Of a stretch of 64,000 nt of DNA, positions 50,696 through 59,206 are shown piece after piece (position 1 is the first letter of the stretch; each line of letters begins with the position of its first letter). The DNA comes from UBA2428 sp002343545 (lineage in GTDB: Bacteria > Bdellovibrionota > UBA2428). The stretch lies in NCBI GenBank assembly GCA_937952285.1, contig CALFZE010000015.1, forward strand, positions 42,841 to 106,840, in the 5' to 3' direction. The notes beneath the pieces were generated by a model that was given only the letters and a program-made list of their open reading frames with translations, did no database searches and was not told the DNA's origin. Both the position numbers and the translations under genes were made by a program.

Positions 50696-51469
50696 CTCAA
50701 GGAAGTCTTTGGGCGGGAGGGTTTCGGGGCGGCGCTCGGCCCATTCGCTGTCGGCGCATTCCGGAAAGCTGTTGCGGAGCATCTTTCGACGCTGCGTGAA
50801 ACAGCGATTCAAAAGCACGGTGAGCCGGTCGTAAACGCCGCCGCGCTCGAGCGGATCGGCCTCGGGCGTCGCGCGACGTCGGCACGCGAAGACGCCGCTG
50901 TCGACCTTCGGCGGCGGACGGAAGCTACCGGGCGACACCCAGAAATGCCCGATGGTCTCGGTCGCGAGACGCATCTTGACCGAAGGCGGCCCGTAATCGC
51001 CGTTGCCTTCTTCCGCGAGCAGCTTCTTCACGACTTCTTTCTGCAGCATGTAGCAGAAGGCGCGCGCGCGGGGGAAGGATTCGAGGAAGCGGAACACGAT
51101 GGGGGTGCCCACGTTGTAGGGCAGGTTACCGCAGACGACGTAACCCGCTTCGCCGGGCAAAGCGGCCTCGATTTCGGCGCGCGCGATCTCGAGGGCGTCC
51201 CCCGAAACCAAGACGAGACGATCCGCGGCCAGCTCGGCGGCGAAACGACGTTGGAGCTCTTCGATCATGCGACGATCGATCTCGACGGCGACGACGCGCA
51301 AGCCGCGCGAGAGCAAAGCCCCCGTCAGCGCGCCCGGGCCGGGCCCGATCTCGACGACGCTCCGGTTCGATTCGGCGAGCGCCAGACGCTCGACCTGGTC
51401 GGCGATCCGCGCCACGACGGCGTCGTTCACGAGAAAATGCTGACCGAAGGACTTGTCGGCGCGAACCAC
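49508..51469 (-). CDS. rsmA: RsmA (KsgA) 16S rRNA dimethyltransferase read through into a beta-barrel protein
   Basis: 653-codon frame. Residues 1-258 are RsmA: ADKSFGQHFLVND, the SAM loop VEIGPGPGALT, VAVEID, the NLPY motif (CGNLPYNVGTPIVF), VSPGSFRPPPKVDSG and the C-terminal RPETLPPKDFLE. It would dimethylate the 3' end adenines of 16S rRNA. No stop separates this from the signal peptide and barrel that follow from Met259. A TGA in another frame (50697-50699) lies one base before that Met, so a single-base indel would give two normal genes. Either a real stop loss or a sequence error. Confidence 0.88.
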   Translation of the reverse strand: MVRADKSFGQHFLVNDAVVARIADQVERLALAESNRSVVEIGPGPGALTGALLSRGLRVVAVEIDRRMIEELQRRFAAELAADRLVLVSGDALEIARAEIEAALPGEAGYVVCGNLPYNVGTPIVFRFLESFPRARAFCYMLQKEVVKKLLAEEGNGDYGPPSVKMRLATETIGHFWVSPGSFRPPPKVDSGVFACRRRATPEADPLERGGVYDRLTVLLNRCFTQRRKMLRNSFPECADSEWAERRPETLPPKDFLEMLSRYVLAAILVIFGLAMPSTSASPWEEQYVGFDRGALQDSLPTLDSSVSPERGYRSADLFQATVNPAFALSQGGSGLALTYLQPRLGNRVDEASYAAGLALGTQQVFRDFVFGAYLTAPWGNSSALDSGSGELRQDPWSLRARQLHFLTSFAWRVPSTGWTLGASVALAYGVKSEVELSIDPANPTTRLRAGFEPRPSFSLGGAWKSGDGRWSLGFAYRERSKAEATVSLVGQLNLATIPISLDASGTAAYLFEPRRIAVQLARRVGETLWIGVGARFTDWSEMPSPLLALDWRAPDLESQPVSFRAKNTWDVSVGTAAALGAGIRAAASYRFAQAAFEDIPFYFDREQHVLGLGLGWSSRETPEYNYFLATRIHGVRGGGLYSWAGVGLGYAL

Positions 51470-51479
51470 GGAGGACGTT

Positions 51480-52538
51480 TCAGGACGGCGGGGGCGCCAA
51501 GTCCAGGGGAATTCGGGCTTCGATGGAATCCACGGCGACTTCGGGCGCCTGTATCCAAGCCGCCGCCCCGATCATGGCCGCGTTGTCGGTGCAGTAACGC
51601 AGCGACGGGACGACGAGAGAGAGCCCCAGATCTCGGCATTTGGCCTCGAGCAAGGCCCGGACGCGCCGGTTAGCCGAAACGCCGCCGCAAAACACGAGCG
51701 AGCGACCCCGCGTCTCGACGTCGCGAAGCGCGCGGGCGAGCCCCCCCACGAGGGTTTCGCCGATGCTTTCTTGAACGGCGTAGGCGAAGGCCGGGTCCGA
51801 CGCGAAGGCCGGATTCGCGGCCAGCTTCAGTCGGATGGCGGTCTTGAGACCCGAAAACGAGAAGCCTTCGCTCGAACGCGGGCGCGGGAGCTCCTTCGCC
51901 AGGCGGCGCCCCGCCTGGACCTGGGCCTCGCCCGCGGTCGCGGCCAGTCGCTCGAGCGCGGGCCCCCCCGGATACGGCAATCCCATCAGCTTGGCGGCTT
52001 TGTCGAAGCACTCCCCCGCGGCATCGTCGGCCGTGTCGGCCAAGCGGCGGGCGCGAAGGTCGGGTTGCACCTCGAGAACTTGGCTGTGCCCCCCCGAAAC
52101 GAGCAGGACGAAAGCCGGAAAGAGATCGCGGGCGCGTTCACGGAGCGCCGCCGGGTTCGCCTCGGTCGGCGCGAGCAGGACCGAGGCCACGTGGCCGCGC
52201 AGGTGGTGGACCCCGACGAAGGGGCAGCCCCACCCGACGGCGAGACCCTGGGCGTAGCTCGAACCCACGAGGAGCGGCCCGACGAGTCCCGGGCCGCAAG
52301 TCGCGGCGACGCGAGAGATCCGGACTCCCGAAGCCGCCGGGTCCGCGAGCACCGATGCGACGAGGGCATCGAGGGTCGCGAAATGATCGCGGCTCGCGAC
52401 TTCGGGCACGACCCCGCCGTAACGCCGGTGGGTCTCGATCTGCGAAGCGATGCGTTCGACCGCGACGCGACCGGCCTCGTCAACCAAAGCGACGGCCGTC
52501 TCGTCGCAGCTCGATTCGATCGAGAGGATGAACTCCAT
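51480..52538 (-). CDS. tsaD: tRNA N6-threonylcarbamoyladenosine synthase subunit TsaD
   Basis: 352 residues. ILSIESSCDETAVALVD at the start, GGVVPEVASRDH, GPGLVGPLLVG, metal-binding HHLRGH (His112, His116), VLLVSGGHSQV, KLMGLPYPGG, SFSGLKTA and the C-terminal YCTDNAAMIGAAAW Asp. Complete Kae1/TsaD set for universal t6A37 synthesis with TsaB/TsaE, which are not in the window. It lies 10 bases upstream of rsmA. Confidence 0.97.
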   Translation of the reverse strand: MEFILSIESSCDETAVALVDEAGRVAVERIASQIETHRRYGGVVPEVASRDHFATLDALVASVLADPAASGVRISRVAATCGPGLVGPLLVGSSYAQGLAVGWGCPFVGVHHLRGHVASVLLAPTEANPAALRERARDLFPAFVLLVSGGHSQVLEVQPDLRARRLADTADDAAGECFDKAAKLMGLPYPGGPALERLAATAGEAQVQAGRRLAKELPRPRSSEGFSFSGLKTAIRLKLAANPAFASDPAFAYAVQESIGETLVGGLARALRDVETRGRSLVFCGGVSANRRVRALLEAKCRDLGLSLVVPSLRYCTDNAAMIGAAAWIQAPEVAVDSIEARIPLDLAPPPS

Positions 52539-52544
52539 TCGGGA

Positions 52545-53393
52545 TCAGCGTCCGGCCGGAACCGCGGACTTCGGAGCGCCCTTTGTCCAGGCCGGAAAGA
52601 GCGCGAAGAGATCCGCGGCGGGCTTCTTGCGTTTGGCCGCGAGCAGGACCTTGGCTTCGCGCGCCTCCGCCGATTTCGGGTAGCGCTTCACGACTTCGTC
52701 GAAGAAAAGCTTCGCGTCGTCGGCCTGGCCGAGCTGCGAAAGCGAGGCGCCCCCGCCGAACCAAGCGAGCGAAGCGGAAGGGTGCTTGGGATGCTTGTCG
52801 ATGAACTGATTGAAGACGACCGCTGCGTCCTTGAACTGTTTCAGGCGGTAATGCGCGAAGCCGACCCCCAAGATCGCGAAGGGATGACGGGGGTCCTTGC
52901 CGTAGGATTTCGTGATCTCTCCGAAGGGGCCGAGCGCCGCCTCGAAGCGGCCCGCTTTGACGTCGGCGAGTCCCAGCTCCCAAAGCGCTTCCGCGCCCTT
53001 CGGCCCGGTCTCCGGCAGGAGCGCCGGCGCGGGAGCCTGGGTTCGAGCCTTCTCGAGCTCGGCGATGAGTTGCGTTTTCTCGAGCTCAAGCGCCCGCACG
53101 CGCGCCTGCATCTGTTCCTCGATCAACTTGCCCTGGACCTTGGCGTCTTCCAACTCGCCCTGAAGAATCGCGACTTGGCGCTGGAGCGCTTCGGCGCTCG
53201 CGGATTCCACCTTCGCCCCGTCGGGCGCATCGACGGTTTTCACGCCGGTCGGATCTTCGTAGGAAGGGGCGTTCGCGCGACGCTTGGAGGCCGAGCGCGG
53301 CGCTCCGCCTTTCCCCGCGACGTCCAGGCTCGTCGTACATCCGACGAACGCACTCAACGACGCAAAAGCCACGAGAGTTTTGAGTTTCGACAT
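52545..53393 (-). CDS. CpoB/YbgF-like lipoprotein with coiled coil and TPRs
   Basis: 282 residues. Lipobox FVGC (Cys19). Coiled coil at about 65-120 (EALQRQVAILQGELEDAKVQGKLIEEQMQARVRALELEKTQLIAEL) and three TPR units at about 135-265 (ALWELGLADVKAGRFEAALGPFGEIT, PFAILGVGFAHYRLKQFKDAAVVFNQFID, ASLAWFGGGASLSQLGQADDAKLFFDEVV, with the Pro-K-S-A-E-A-R tail seen in YbgF). In E. coli CpoB coordinates Tol-Pal with cell-wall synthesis; this version is lipidated. Adjacent to DUF4398 and pal. Confidence 0.88.
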   Translation of the reverse strand: MSKLKTLVAFASLSAFVGCTTSLDVAGKGGAPRSASKRRANAPSYEDPTGVKTVDAPDGAKVESASAEALQRQVAILQGELEDAKVQGKLIEEQMQARVRALELEKTQLIAELEKARTQAPAPALLPETGPKGAEALWELGLADVKAGRFEAALGPFGEITKSYGKDPRHPFAILGVGFAHYRLKQFKDAAVVFNQFIDKHPKHPSASLAWFGGGASLSQLGQADDAKLFFDEVVKRYPKSAEAREAKVLLAAKRKKPAADLFALFPAWTKGAPKSAVPAGR

Positions 53394-53396
53394 CGC

Positions 53397-53735
53397 TTAG
53401 CCTCCCTCGCTCTCGGCTTCCTTGAGTTCCGCGGCCCGCTCGGCTTCTTCCGCGAGACGGCGAGCCTCGAGCGCTTTCTTGCGGGCCTCTTCGAATTCCT
53501 TGGCGAGATAGAATTTCTTGGCTTCCCAGTAGGCCGACTCCGCGCGACGGAAAAGATCGGGCGCGCGAGTCTCCGCTTGGGCGCGTTCCGCGGCCTTCAA
53601 AGCCGCGCTCGCGTAGATCATGGGCTGGGTCGGCTTCTGCACGGACGCGCAGGAAGCCAAAAAGAAAAGCCAGACCAAGGGCCGAGCTCGGGAACTTGGT
53701 CTCCGAGCTCTCTTCCCTTTATCTGGCCTCATCAC
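53397..53735 (-). CDS. DUF4398 lipoprotein
   Basis: 112 residues with an unusually long basic n-region (MMRPDKGKRARRPSSRARP) then hydrophobic core and lipobox LASC (Cys29). The mature chain is Ala/Glu/Lys-rich helix (YASAALKAAERAQAETRAPDLFRRAESAYWEAKKFYLAKEFEEARKKALEARRLAEEAERA), typical of DUF4398, which often accompanies OmpA/Pal proteins. Three bases separate it from the CpoB-like gene and 30 from pal. Confidence 0.85.
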   Translation of the reverse strand: MMRPDKGKRARRPSSRARPLVWLFFLASCASVQKPTQPMIYASAALKAAERAQAETRAPDLFRRAESAYWEAKKFYLAKEFEEARKKALEARRLAEEAERAAELKEAESEGG

Positions 53736-53765
53736 TACGAGAATAAACCTCGTTGGCGACGAAAA

Positions 53766-54275
53766 CTAGCGGCCGGCCGACACGAACTCGGCGCGGCGGT
53801 TCTGCGACCAAGCCGATTCGTCGGCGCCTTGCACCGCGGGGCGCTCTTCGCCGTAGCTGATCGACGAAACTTGCGCGCCCGGCACGCCTTGCGACGTGAG
53901 GTAGTCACGAACCGTCGACGCGCGGCGTTCGCCCAACGCGAGGTTATATTCCGTCGTTCCACGCTCATCGCAGTGGCCTTCGACTTGAACGTTCACCGAG
54001 CCGTTGGCCTTGAGCCAAGCGGCGTGCGCGTCGAGCGCGCGGCGAGCTTCGCCCGTAAGAGCGAAGGAGTCGTAAGCAAAGTAAATGGGACCAAGCTCGG
54101 GGATCTTTTGACCGACGCCCGGCACGCCCGAAAGATCGGTCGGGTTCATACCCGCGTCCGTCGTCGCCATGTCACCTTCGTCCGTCGGCTTCTTCGAGCT
54201 GCAACCCGAAACGAGCGCCAGGCTGAGGCCGATGGCCATCCACGTTTGAACTCCCAACAAATTCTTCCAGTTCAT
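53766..54275 (-). CDS. pal: peptidoglycan-associated lipoprotein Pal
   Basis: 169 residues. Lipobox VSGC (Cys25). Pal/OmpA domain with IYFAYDSFALTGEARRALDAHAAWL, VQVEGHCDERGTTEYNLALGERRASTVRDYL and the diaminopimelate-binding Asp/Arg in the terminal NRRAEFV. DERGTTEYN is the Pal-specific version. Links outer membrane to cell wall. First gene of the pal-DUF4398-cpoB-like-tsaD series; tolB, tolA, tolQ and tolR are not next to it. Confidence 0.96.
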   Translation of the reverse strand: MNWKNLLGVQTWMAIGLSLALVSGCSSKKPTDEGDMATTDAGMNPTDLSGVPGVGQKIPELGPIYFAYDSFALTGEARRALDAHAAWLKANGSVNVQVEGHCDERGTTEYNLALGERRASTVRDYLTSQGVPGAQVSSISYGEERPAVQGADESAWSQNRRAEFVSAGR

Positions 54276-54326
54276 CGTAACGTCCTCTCCTAGATGTTTT
54301 CGAAATTAAATGTAGAAATACCAAAA

Positions 54327-57212
54327 ATGCGAGCGAGTGTCCGGAAACGGGGTCTTTTTCTCGGGCTTTTCGGACTCTTGAACATGTCGCATTGCGCAAT
54401 CGCGCGATCTCAAAATCTTCACGAGGCCGAGTCTCGACAACGCTACGACGAACGGCGTTTCGAATTTTCGCGCGCGGGCGCGGAGAGCCTTCGTCTCGAA
54501 GTCGTCGTTCCTTCGACGATCGCGTGGAGCGACGAAGAGTGGAAGCGGCTCGTTTCGACGGCGTTGACGATCGCCGAGCGACGCCTCGGGCTCGAGCTTC
54601 GCGACGACGCCTCGATCGTTTTCGACTTGCGCCCCGACGCCCACAACGGACTCGCGACGGTCGTTCCTTCGGAGCGCATCTACGTGCACCTCGAAGCGCC
54701 CGACGCGGAATCCTCGATCGCGTTGTCGCGCGACTACTTGCGCGAGACTCTCGTCCACGAGTTCGGCCACATGCTCGTCTTGCAGCAGCGGCGCGGCCTC
54801 TTCTCGATCGCCTCGCGCGTCGTCGGCACGGCTTCGCGCCCCCTCGGGCTTTGGCCCAAGTGGATGCACGAAGGACTCGCCGTGTGGACCGAAGGCGCCG
54901 CCGGCGGACGACCGGAATCCGGCGCGATCGACTTCGAGCGGCGACGCTTCGCCGAGTTCGCCCGACGCACGAAGCGCGCGCCGCTCGAAAACTCCGACCT
55001 GGACGGAAGCTCCCAGTCGCCGCGTTCGGATCCGGGCGACCTCCCCTACCACTTCGGGTACCTGCTCCTCGACCATTGGTCGCGAACGCGGAAGGAGTCT
55101 CACCCCTTCGCCGATTTCGTGGATCGCGCCAGTTCCAGTCTCGGCATCAGCTACCGTCAGGTCTTTCGCGAAATGGGCGACGACCTCGACCACGTCTTCG
55201 AACGCGCGGTCGAAGAGTGGAGCGCGACTCCCCTTCCGCCGCAGGCCGCCAAGGCCAAGGAGAAGGGCGCGCAGGCCCGCAACCTTCTCGGCCCCTTCTC
55301 GAACGAAGCCGGACTCACTTGGATCGAGATCGATGCCCCGACCTACTACCAGGCTCCGGGACGACGCCTCGGGCACCGCGGGCTCGGCGGCATCGAGTCT
55401 CGGCTCGTCTGGAACGAACGGAACCGCATCCCCCTCCAGTTCTACGCGACCCCCTCGGGACGCTGGATCCTCTTCGCGCGCTCCTCGCCCAACCTCGAGG
55501 ACGGACCCCTGCTTCAGGACGATCGCCTGGGCCGGCGCTTCGTTTTCGTTCTCGAAGCGGATGGACGCGTGGCCTGCCGACTCGACCTGCCGCCGCGCCT
55601 CCGCGAAATCGACTTTCGCGAAGGCACGCTCGCGTGGGTGCGCAGCGAAGCGAGCGGCTTTCAGCGTTTGGAAGCCGCTTCGCTCGACGTGGCCACTTGC
55701 GCGCTCGGCCGACCCCGGCTTCTCCTCGAAGGACGCGAAGCTTTCGAACGCCTGAGCGCTCCCTTCGTCTCGCGCGAGCGCTGGGCCGTCTCGCGAAGCC
55801 GGGGGCGCGACACCTACGCCGAAGAGATCGTGGTCGACGGCGAAGTCTGGCGCGCCGATCGCGCGCTCTCGCACCCCGTACCGGCCGACGAGCTCTGCGG
55901 CCGCCCCTGCGTGCTCGCGCAGGAGCATTCGCGCGACGCGTGGACGAGCGTTCTGGTCTATCGCGACGGCACGTCCCCGCGGCGACTCCCCCAACAAACC
56001 GGGTCGGTCCGCGCCGCGCTCGCCCCCGACCGCAAGCACGTTTGGGTCCGCGCCGGTTACTGGGAAGTCGAACGGCTCGAAGCCTTCGGTCTCGCGGACT
56101 TCGACGACGCGAAAGCTCCCGCTCCCCTCGCGAATCCGACGATGTCCTCGACCGCCACGGGCACGGACGCAAGCGACGCCGGCCCCTATTCGCCGTGGGG
56201 ATCGCTCCGACCGCGCTTCTGGTGGCCGAGCCTCCAGTCCGACGGGCGAGGCCTCATCTTCCTCGGACAGACTTTTTACCAAGATCTCCTTGGGCGTTGG
56301 TCCGGTCACGCGGCCGCGGGTTTCAACTCGTTCCTCTCGCGCCCGTTGGCGTCGGGCTCCCTGACCCGCTCCGACCTGGGGTGGGGCCCCTTCCGGAGCG
56401 CGACGCTCTCGGCGGACTACCAACCCATCTACACCTATCCCCGACCGGGTGAGCCGCCCGTGCAAGATCGCTGGGGCGCGGGCCTCTCGCTCCATTCCCC
56501 GTGGGCATTCCCTTCGGGATGGACGTTCGGGTTCACGCCTTCGCTTTCGATCTTCGCGAGCTACGCCTCGGGCCGCTACGCAAGCGCGACCTTTCCCATC
56601 CCCGAGCTCGGCGTCTCGCTCGTGTCGCCCAACGGCATCGCGACTCGTTTGGCCGAGACTCGCGGCGGCACCTCGGTCTCCGGACGCGCACGCGGACTCA
56701 AGGCCGGGCCCTCCCTCGATGCGACCCTGCGCACGGAGCGACCGTTCGGCCCGATCGGAATTCGTTTCGAGAGTTCCTACGGGTGGATGAAAGCCGAAAA
56801 CTACCCCTTCTTCTATTACGAGTGGGGTGGGCTCCCGAGCCTCGCGCTTTACGAGCCCCGCTTCTTGAGCCGAGGCTTCGCGCCCCAGCTCGCCGCGAGT
56901 TCCCACGTCCTTCGGCTCGGCCTGCAATCGAACGTCGGTCTGTGGTCGCCGGATCTCGCGTTCTCCTGGAACCGCCTGCGGCTTCGCCACGTCGATCTCG
57001 GCTTCGTGGGCGAATCCGTCACGAGCACGATCCCGGGCACCCGCTACGCGCTCGGCCACCAATTTTTCACTTCGGCCGGCGTCCAGCTCGAAATCTACGG
57101 TGCCGCTTTCCAGTACGTCGGCTTCCAGATCGTGCAGGGCGTCTTCTACGGTTTTGGTCCCTTGGGCGGATCGCGATATTCTCTTTCCCTGAGGAGCTCG
57201 CTTGAGATTTGA
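54327..57212 (+). CDS. secreted zinc metallopeptidase fused to beta-propeller and outer-membrane barrel
   Basis: 961 residues from ATG 54327 (the frame reads on to 54294). Signal peptide with h-region LFLGLFGLLN. Residues about 45-250 form a gluzincin-type domain: HEFGH at 144-148, with WMHEGLAVWTEG giving a possible third ligand (Glu182). From about 290 to 620 are propeller-like strands (DDRLGRRFVFVLEADGRVA, EGTLAWVRSEASGFQRLEAASLD). The last ~330 residues are aromatic-rich strands with a terminal FYGFGPLGGSRYSLSLRSSLEI, an outer-membrane barrel. Peptidase MA/M1-related cell-surface protease, inferred. Divergent from pal. Confidence 0.75.
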   Translation: MRASVRKRGLFLGLFGLLNMSHCAIARSQNLHEAESRQRYDERRFEFSRAGAESLRLEVVVPSTIAWSDEEWKRLVSTALTIAERRLGLELRDDASIVFDLRPDAHNGLATVVPSERIYVHLEAPDAESSIALSRDYLRETLVHEFGHMLVLQQRRGLFSIASRVVGTASRPLGLWPKWMHEGLAVWTEGAAGGRPESGAIDFERRRFAEFARRTKRAPLENSDLDGSSQSPRSDPGDLPYHFGYLLLDHWSRTRKESHPFADFVDRASSSLGISYRQVFREMGDDLDHVFERAVEEWSATPLPPQAAKAKEKGAQARNLLGPFSNEAGLTWIEIDAPTYYQAPGRRLGHRGLGGIESRLVWNERNRIPLQFYATPSGRWILFARSSPNLEDGPLLQDDRLGRRFVFVLEADGRVACRLDLPPRLREIDFREGTLAWVRSEASGFQRLEAASLDVATCALGRPRLLLEGREAFERLSAPFVSRERWAVSRSRGRDTYAEEIVVDGEVWRADRALSHPVPADELCGRPCVLAQEHSRDAWTSVLVYRDGTSPRRLPQQTGSVRAALAPDRKHVWVRAGYWEVERLEAFGLADFDDAKAPAPLANPTMSSTATGTDASDAGPYSPWGSLRPRFWWPSLQSDGRGLIFLGQTFYQDLLGRWSGHAAAGFNSFLSRPLASGSLTRSDLGWGPFRSATLSADYQPIYTYPRPGEPPVQDRWGAGLSLHSPWAFPSGWTFGFTPSLSIFASYASGRYASATFPIPELGVSLVSPNGIATRLAETRGGTSVSGRARGLKAGPSLDATLRTERPFGPIGIRFESSYGWMKAENYPFFYYEWGGLPSLALYEPRFLSRGFAPQLAASSHVLRLGLQSNVGLWSPDLAFSWNRLRLRHVDLGFVGESVTSTIPGTRYALGHQFFTSAGVQLEIYGAAFQYVGFQIVQGVFYGFGPLGGSRYSLSLRSSLEI

Positions 57213-58368
57213 CGTGACCCCCCGAAGTCCGATTTTCCCGCTGCTGAGCGCGCTCGCGCTCAGCGTCGCCGGGCTTGCGGGCGAGGCCGCGGCCCAAGAC
57301 TTCGAAGTCACCAAGCTTCGGCCTCCGGTTTTCGTGCAGACGCCGGGCGGCAACCTGCCGGTCGCGCGCGGAGATCGCCCCACTTCATCGTGGATCGTCC
57401 GCGTCGGCGCGGACGGCGGTTTCGTGTTCGAATCCAAACGCGGCGCCAAGGTCTCGGTCATCGGTCCCGCCCTCGTGCTCGCCGACAAGGGCGCGGACGA
57501 TCGCTTCACCTTCACGCCCGTCTTCGGGGACTACCGTATCCACTGGCCGTCCAAGCGCGACGGGCAATGGAAGGGACTCGAAGGATCGGACTTCACGTCC
57601 TTCCTCGAGATTTCCGCTTCGGGACGGGTGCGACGTCTCCGGCAACTGCGATCGAATTCCCGCTACGAGGGACTCGACGTGAAGGCGGGCGAAGGGCTCG
57701 ACATCCAGGACGAACGATCGCTCCGCTCGAACAACGTCGCCGAAGAGATCGCGCTGCTCGAGAGCCGCCACGGCGAGAACGAATTTCTCTGGGTGCCCGC
57801 CGCCCGCGGCGCCGAGGAAGAGACGGACCCGCGGCTGAACGCCTGGACCGAGTTCGAGGTGCACGGCGGCGTGGCGACCTTGAGCGGGACGATCGCGCTC
57901 GACAAAAATAGCGGCACGGCGCTGGCCGGCGGCGCCGCGATCGGCCGCTCCTTCTACCTGACCGCGCGACCCAAGTGGCGCCGCATCGACTACCTCTACG
58001 CTCCCCATTTGAAGGTGGGCTTGGGCGTCGTCGCGTTCTCGACCGAAGTCGCGCCGACGGGCGCCGCGCCCGACCAGGTTCAGGGGCTCCTCACCGGGGC
58101 GCAGGTTGGCGTCTCGTGGGTCGGCCTGAGCTTTGAAGGTCTCGTCGGCTACGAGCAAACGGCCTCGGACCTGGGCTTCTCGAGCGCCCGGCCCTGGGGT
58201 TACCGACTCCGGGCGGGCTACGATTTCGACTTCAAAGATCTGACGGACACGGATTTCATGCTGGGCGTCGGCGGCAGTTTTCATCGTTTGAGCTTTCGGG
58301 ATTCCGTGGGCGGCGCGTTGAACGCGAACGCGGGGGCCCTTTCCCTTCGCATCCGCTTCCTCTTCTGA
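57202..58368 (+). CDS. exported beta-rich protein, probable outer-membrane barrel
   Basis: 388 residues starting at TTG 57202 (GAGGAG seven bases upstream), overlapping the previous gene by 11 bases. Signal peptide ending GEAAA-Q. Residues 30-200 contain a FecR-like run (SSWIVRVGADGGFVFESKRGAKVSVIGPALVL) and a long charged segment. C-terminal strands from about 220 (GGVATLSGTIAL, GAAIGRSFYLTARPKWRRIDYLYAPHLKVGLGVVAF, GYRLRAGYDFDF, SLRIRFLF) end in Phe, the outer-membrane insertion signal. Probable partner of the preceding protease. Confidence 0.7.
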   Translation: MRFDVTPRSPIFPLLSALALSVAGLAGEAAAQDFEVTKLRPPVFVQTPGGNLPVARGDRPTSSWIVRVGADGGFVFESKRGAKVSVIGPALVLADKGADDRFTFTPVFGDYRIHWPSKRDGQWKGLEGSDFTSFLEISASGRVRRLRQLRSNSRYEGLDVKAGEGLDIQDERSLRSNNVAEEIALLESRHGENEFLWVPAARGAEEETDPRLNAWTEFEVHGGVATLSGTIALDKNSGTALAGGAAIGRSFYLTARPKWRRIDYLYAPHLKVGLGVVAFSTEVAPTGAAPDQVQGLLTGAQVGVSWVGLSFEGLVGYEQTASDLGFSSARPWGYRLRAGYDFDFKDLTDTDFMLGVGGSFHRLSFRDSVGGALNANAGALSLRIRFLF

Positions 58369-58405
58369 CGCCGTCCAGACCCGGCCTTGTGTATAATCAA
58401 AGGGC

Positions 58406-59206
58406 GTGGAACTTATTTGCCCGTCCTGCGGGGCCAAACATCGCACGGAAGACTACCCGGGCGCCTTCGAGATCCTTTGCGCCTGCGGCTACTCCATTCT
58501 CGTTCCCGACGTGCAGGCTTTCGACGCTCCGCTGACTCCCGCCGAAGAGGCCCCCGGCTTCTCGCACCGCGCCCCGATCGCCGACGAAGAAGCCGATCTC
58601 GCGAGCGCCATCCCGCTTCCGCCGACGGACGGCGGCGACGTCGATCCCCTTCAGCCGATCGCCTCGGAGCTGACCCCCGGCGAGCAGCTGCCGGACGAGA
58701 TGATCTACGACCCCTTCGAGCTGCAGCAAGCTTCCGCGCCGGCTCCCGATGCGAGCGGAGCTCCCGTTCCGGACGCGACCGAAGACGAAACCGCGATCCC
58801 CTCGACGGCCGCGGCCCCCGAGAAGAAAGTCGAAAAAGGCGCCGAGCCCAAAACGGCCGCGCGCGATAGCGCGACCAAGGCGCCTCCGCTGCTCGAACGC
58901 ACCCAAAGGGCCTCGCTCGGTCAACTCATCGGACGGAGCTTCGACGTGCGTTGCCACACCGAGGATCGGCAGGCGCTCGTGATGGTCGCGGATCGCTGCC
59001 GACGCCTCGTGAAGGGCCGGCCTTGGCTCGAAGACGAGCTCCGGCGACGCGGCGTCGAGTTGGAGAGCCTCGCCGACAAAGGCGGGATCGAGGATCTGCC
59101 CGAGATCCTCGCGGTGGAGTTCTTCCTCGCCTGCACGGAAGCCGGCGGCCGTTGCGAGTTCCAACGCCGGACCGAGGCAGGGAGCGATCCGGACCCGCTC
59201 CTATGA
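58406..59206 (+). CDS. zinc-ribbon protein with disordered centre, coupled to ppk1
   Basis: 266 residues from GTG 58406. N-terminal zinc ribbon (ICPSCGAKHRTE, LCACGYS). Residues about 40-165 are Pro/Ala/Glu/Asp-rich and likely disordered. The C-terminal ~100 residues are helical (SLGQLIGRSFDVRCHTEDRQALVMVADRCRRLV, DLPEILAVEFFLACTEAGGRCEF). No signal peptide. Family not recognised. TATAAT at 58392-58397. Its stop overlaps the ppk1 ATG (ATGA), so a role in polyphosphate metabolism or its control is possible. Confidence 0.65.
   Translation: MELICPSCGAKHRTEDYPGAFEILCACGYSILVPDVQAFDAPLTPAEEAPGFSHRAPIADEEADLASAIPLPPTDGGDVDPLQPIASELTPGEQLPDEMIYDPFELQQASAPAPDASGAPVPDATEDETAIPSTAAAPEKKVEKGAEPKTAARDSATKAPPLLERTQRASLGQLIGRSFDVRCHTEDRQALVMVADRCRRLVKGRPWLEDELRRRGVELESLADKGGIEDLPEILAVEFFLACTEAGGRCEFQRRTEAGSDPDPLL

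Noticed and set aside
51453..54293. 946-codon plus-strand frame opposite tsaD to pal
   Set aside because: Shadow of five real minus-strand genes with clear motifs.
54306..57515. 1069-codon minus-strand frame opposite the metallopeptidase gene
   Set aside because: Plus strand carries signal peptide, HEFGH and barrel; the minus frame is charged low-complexity.
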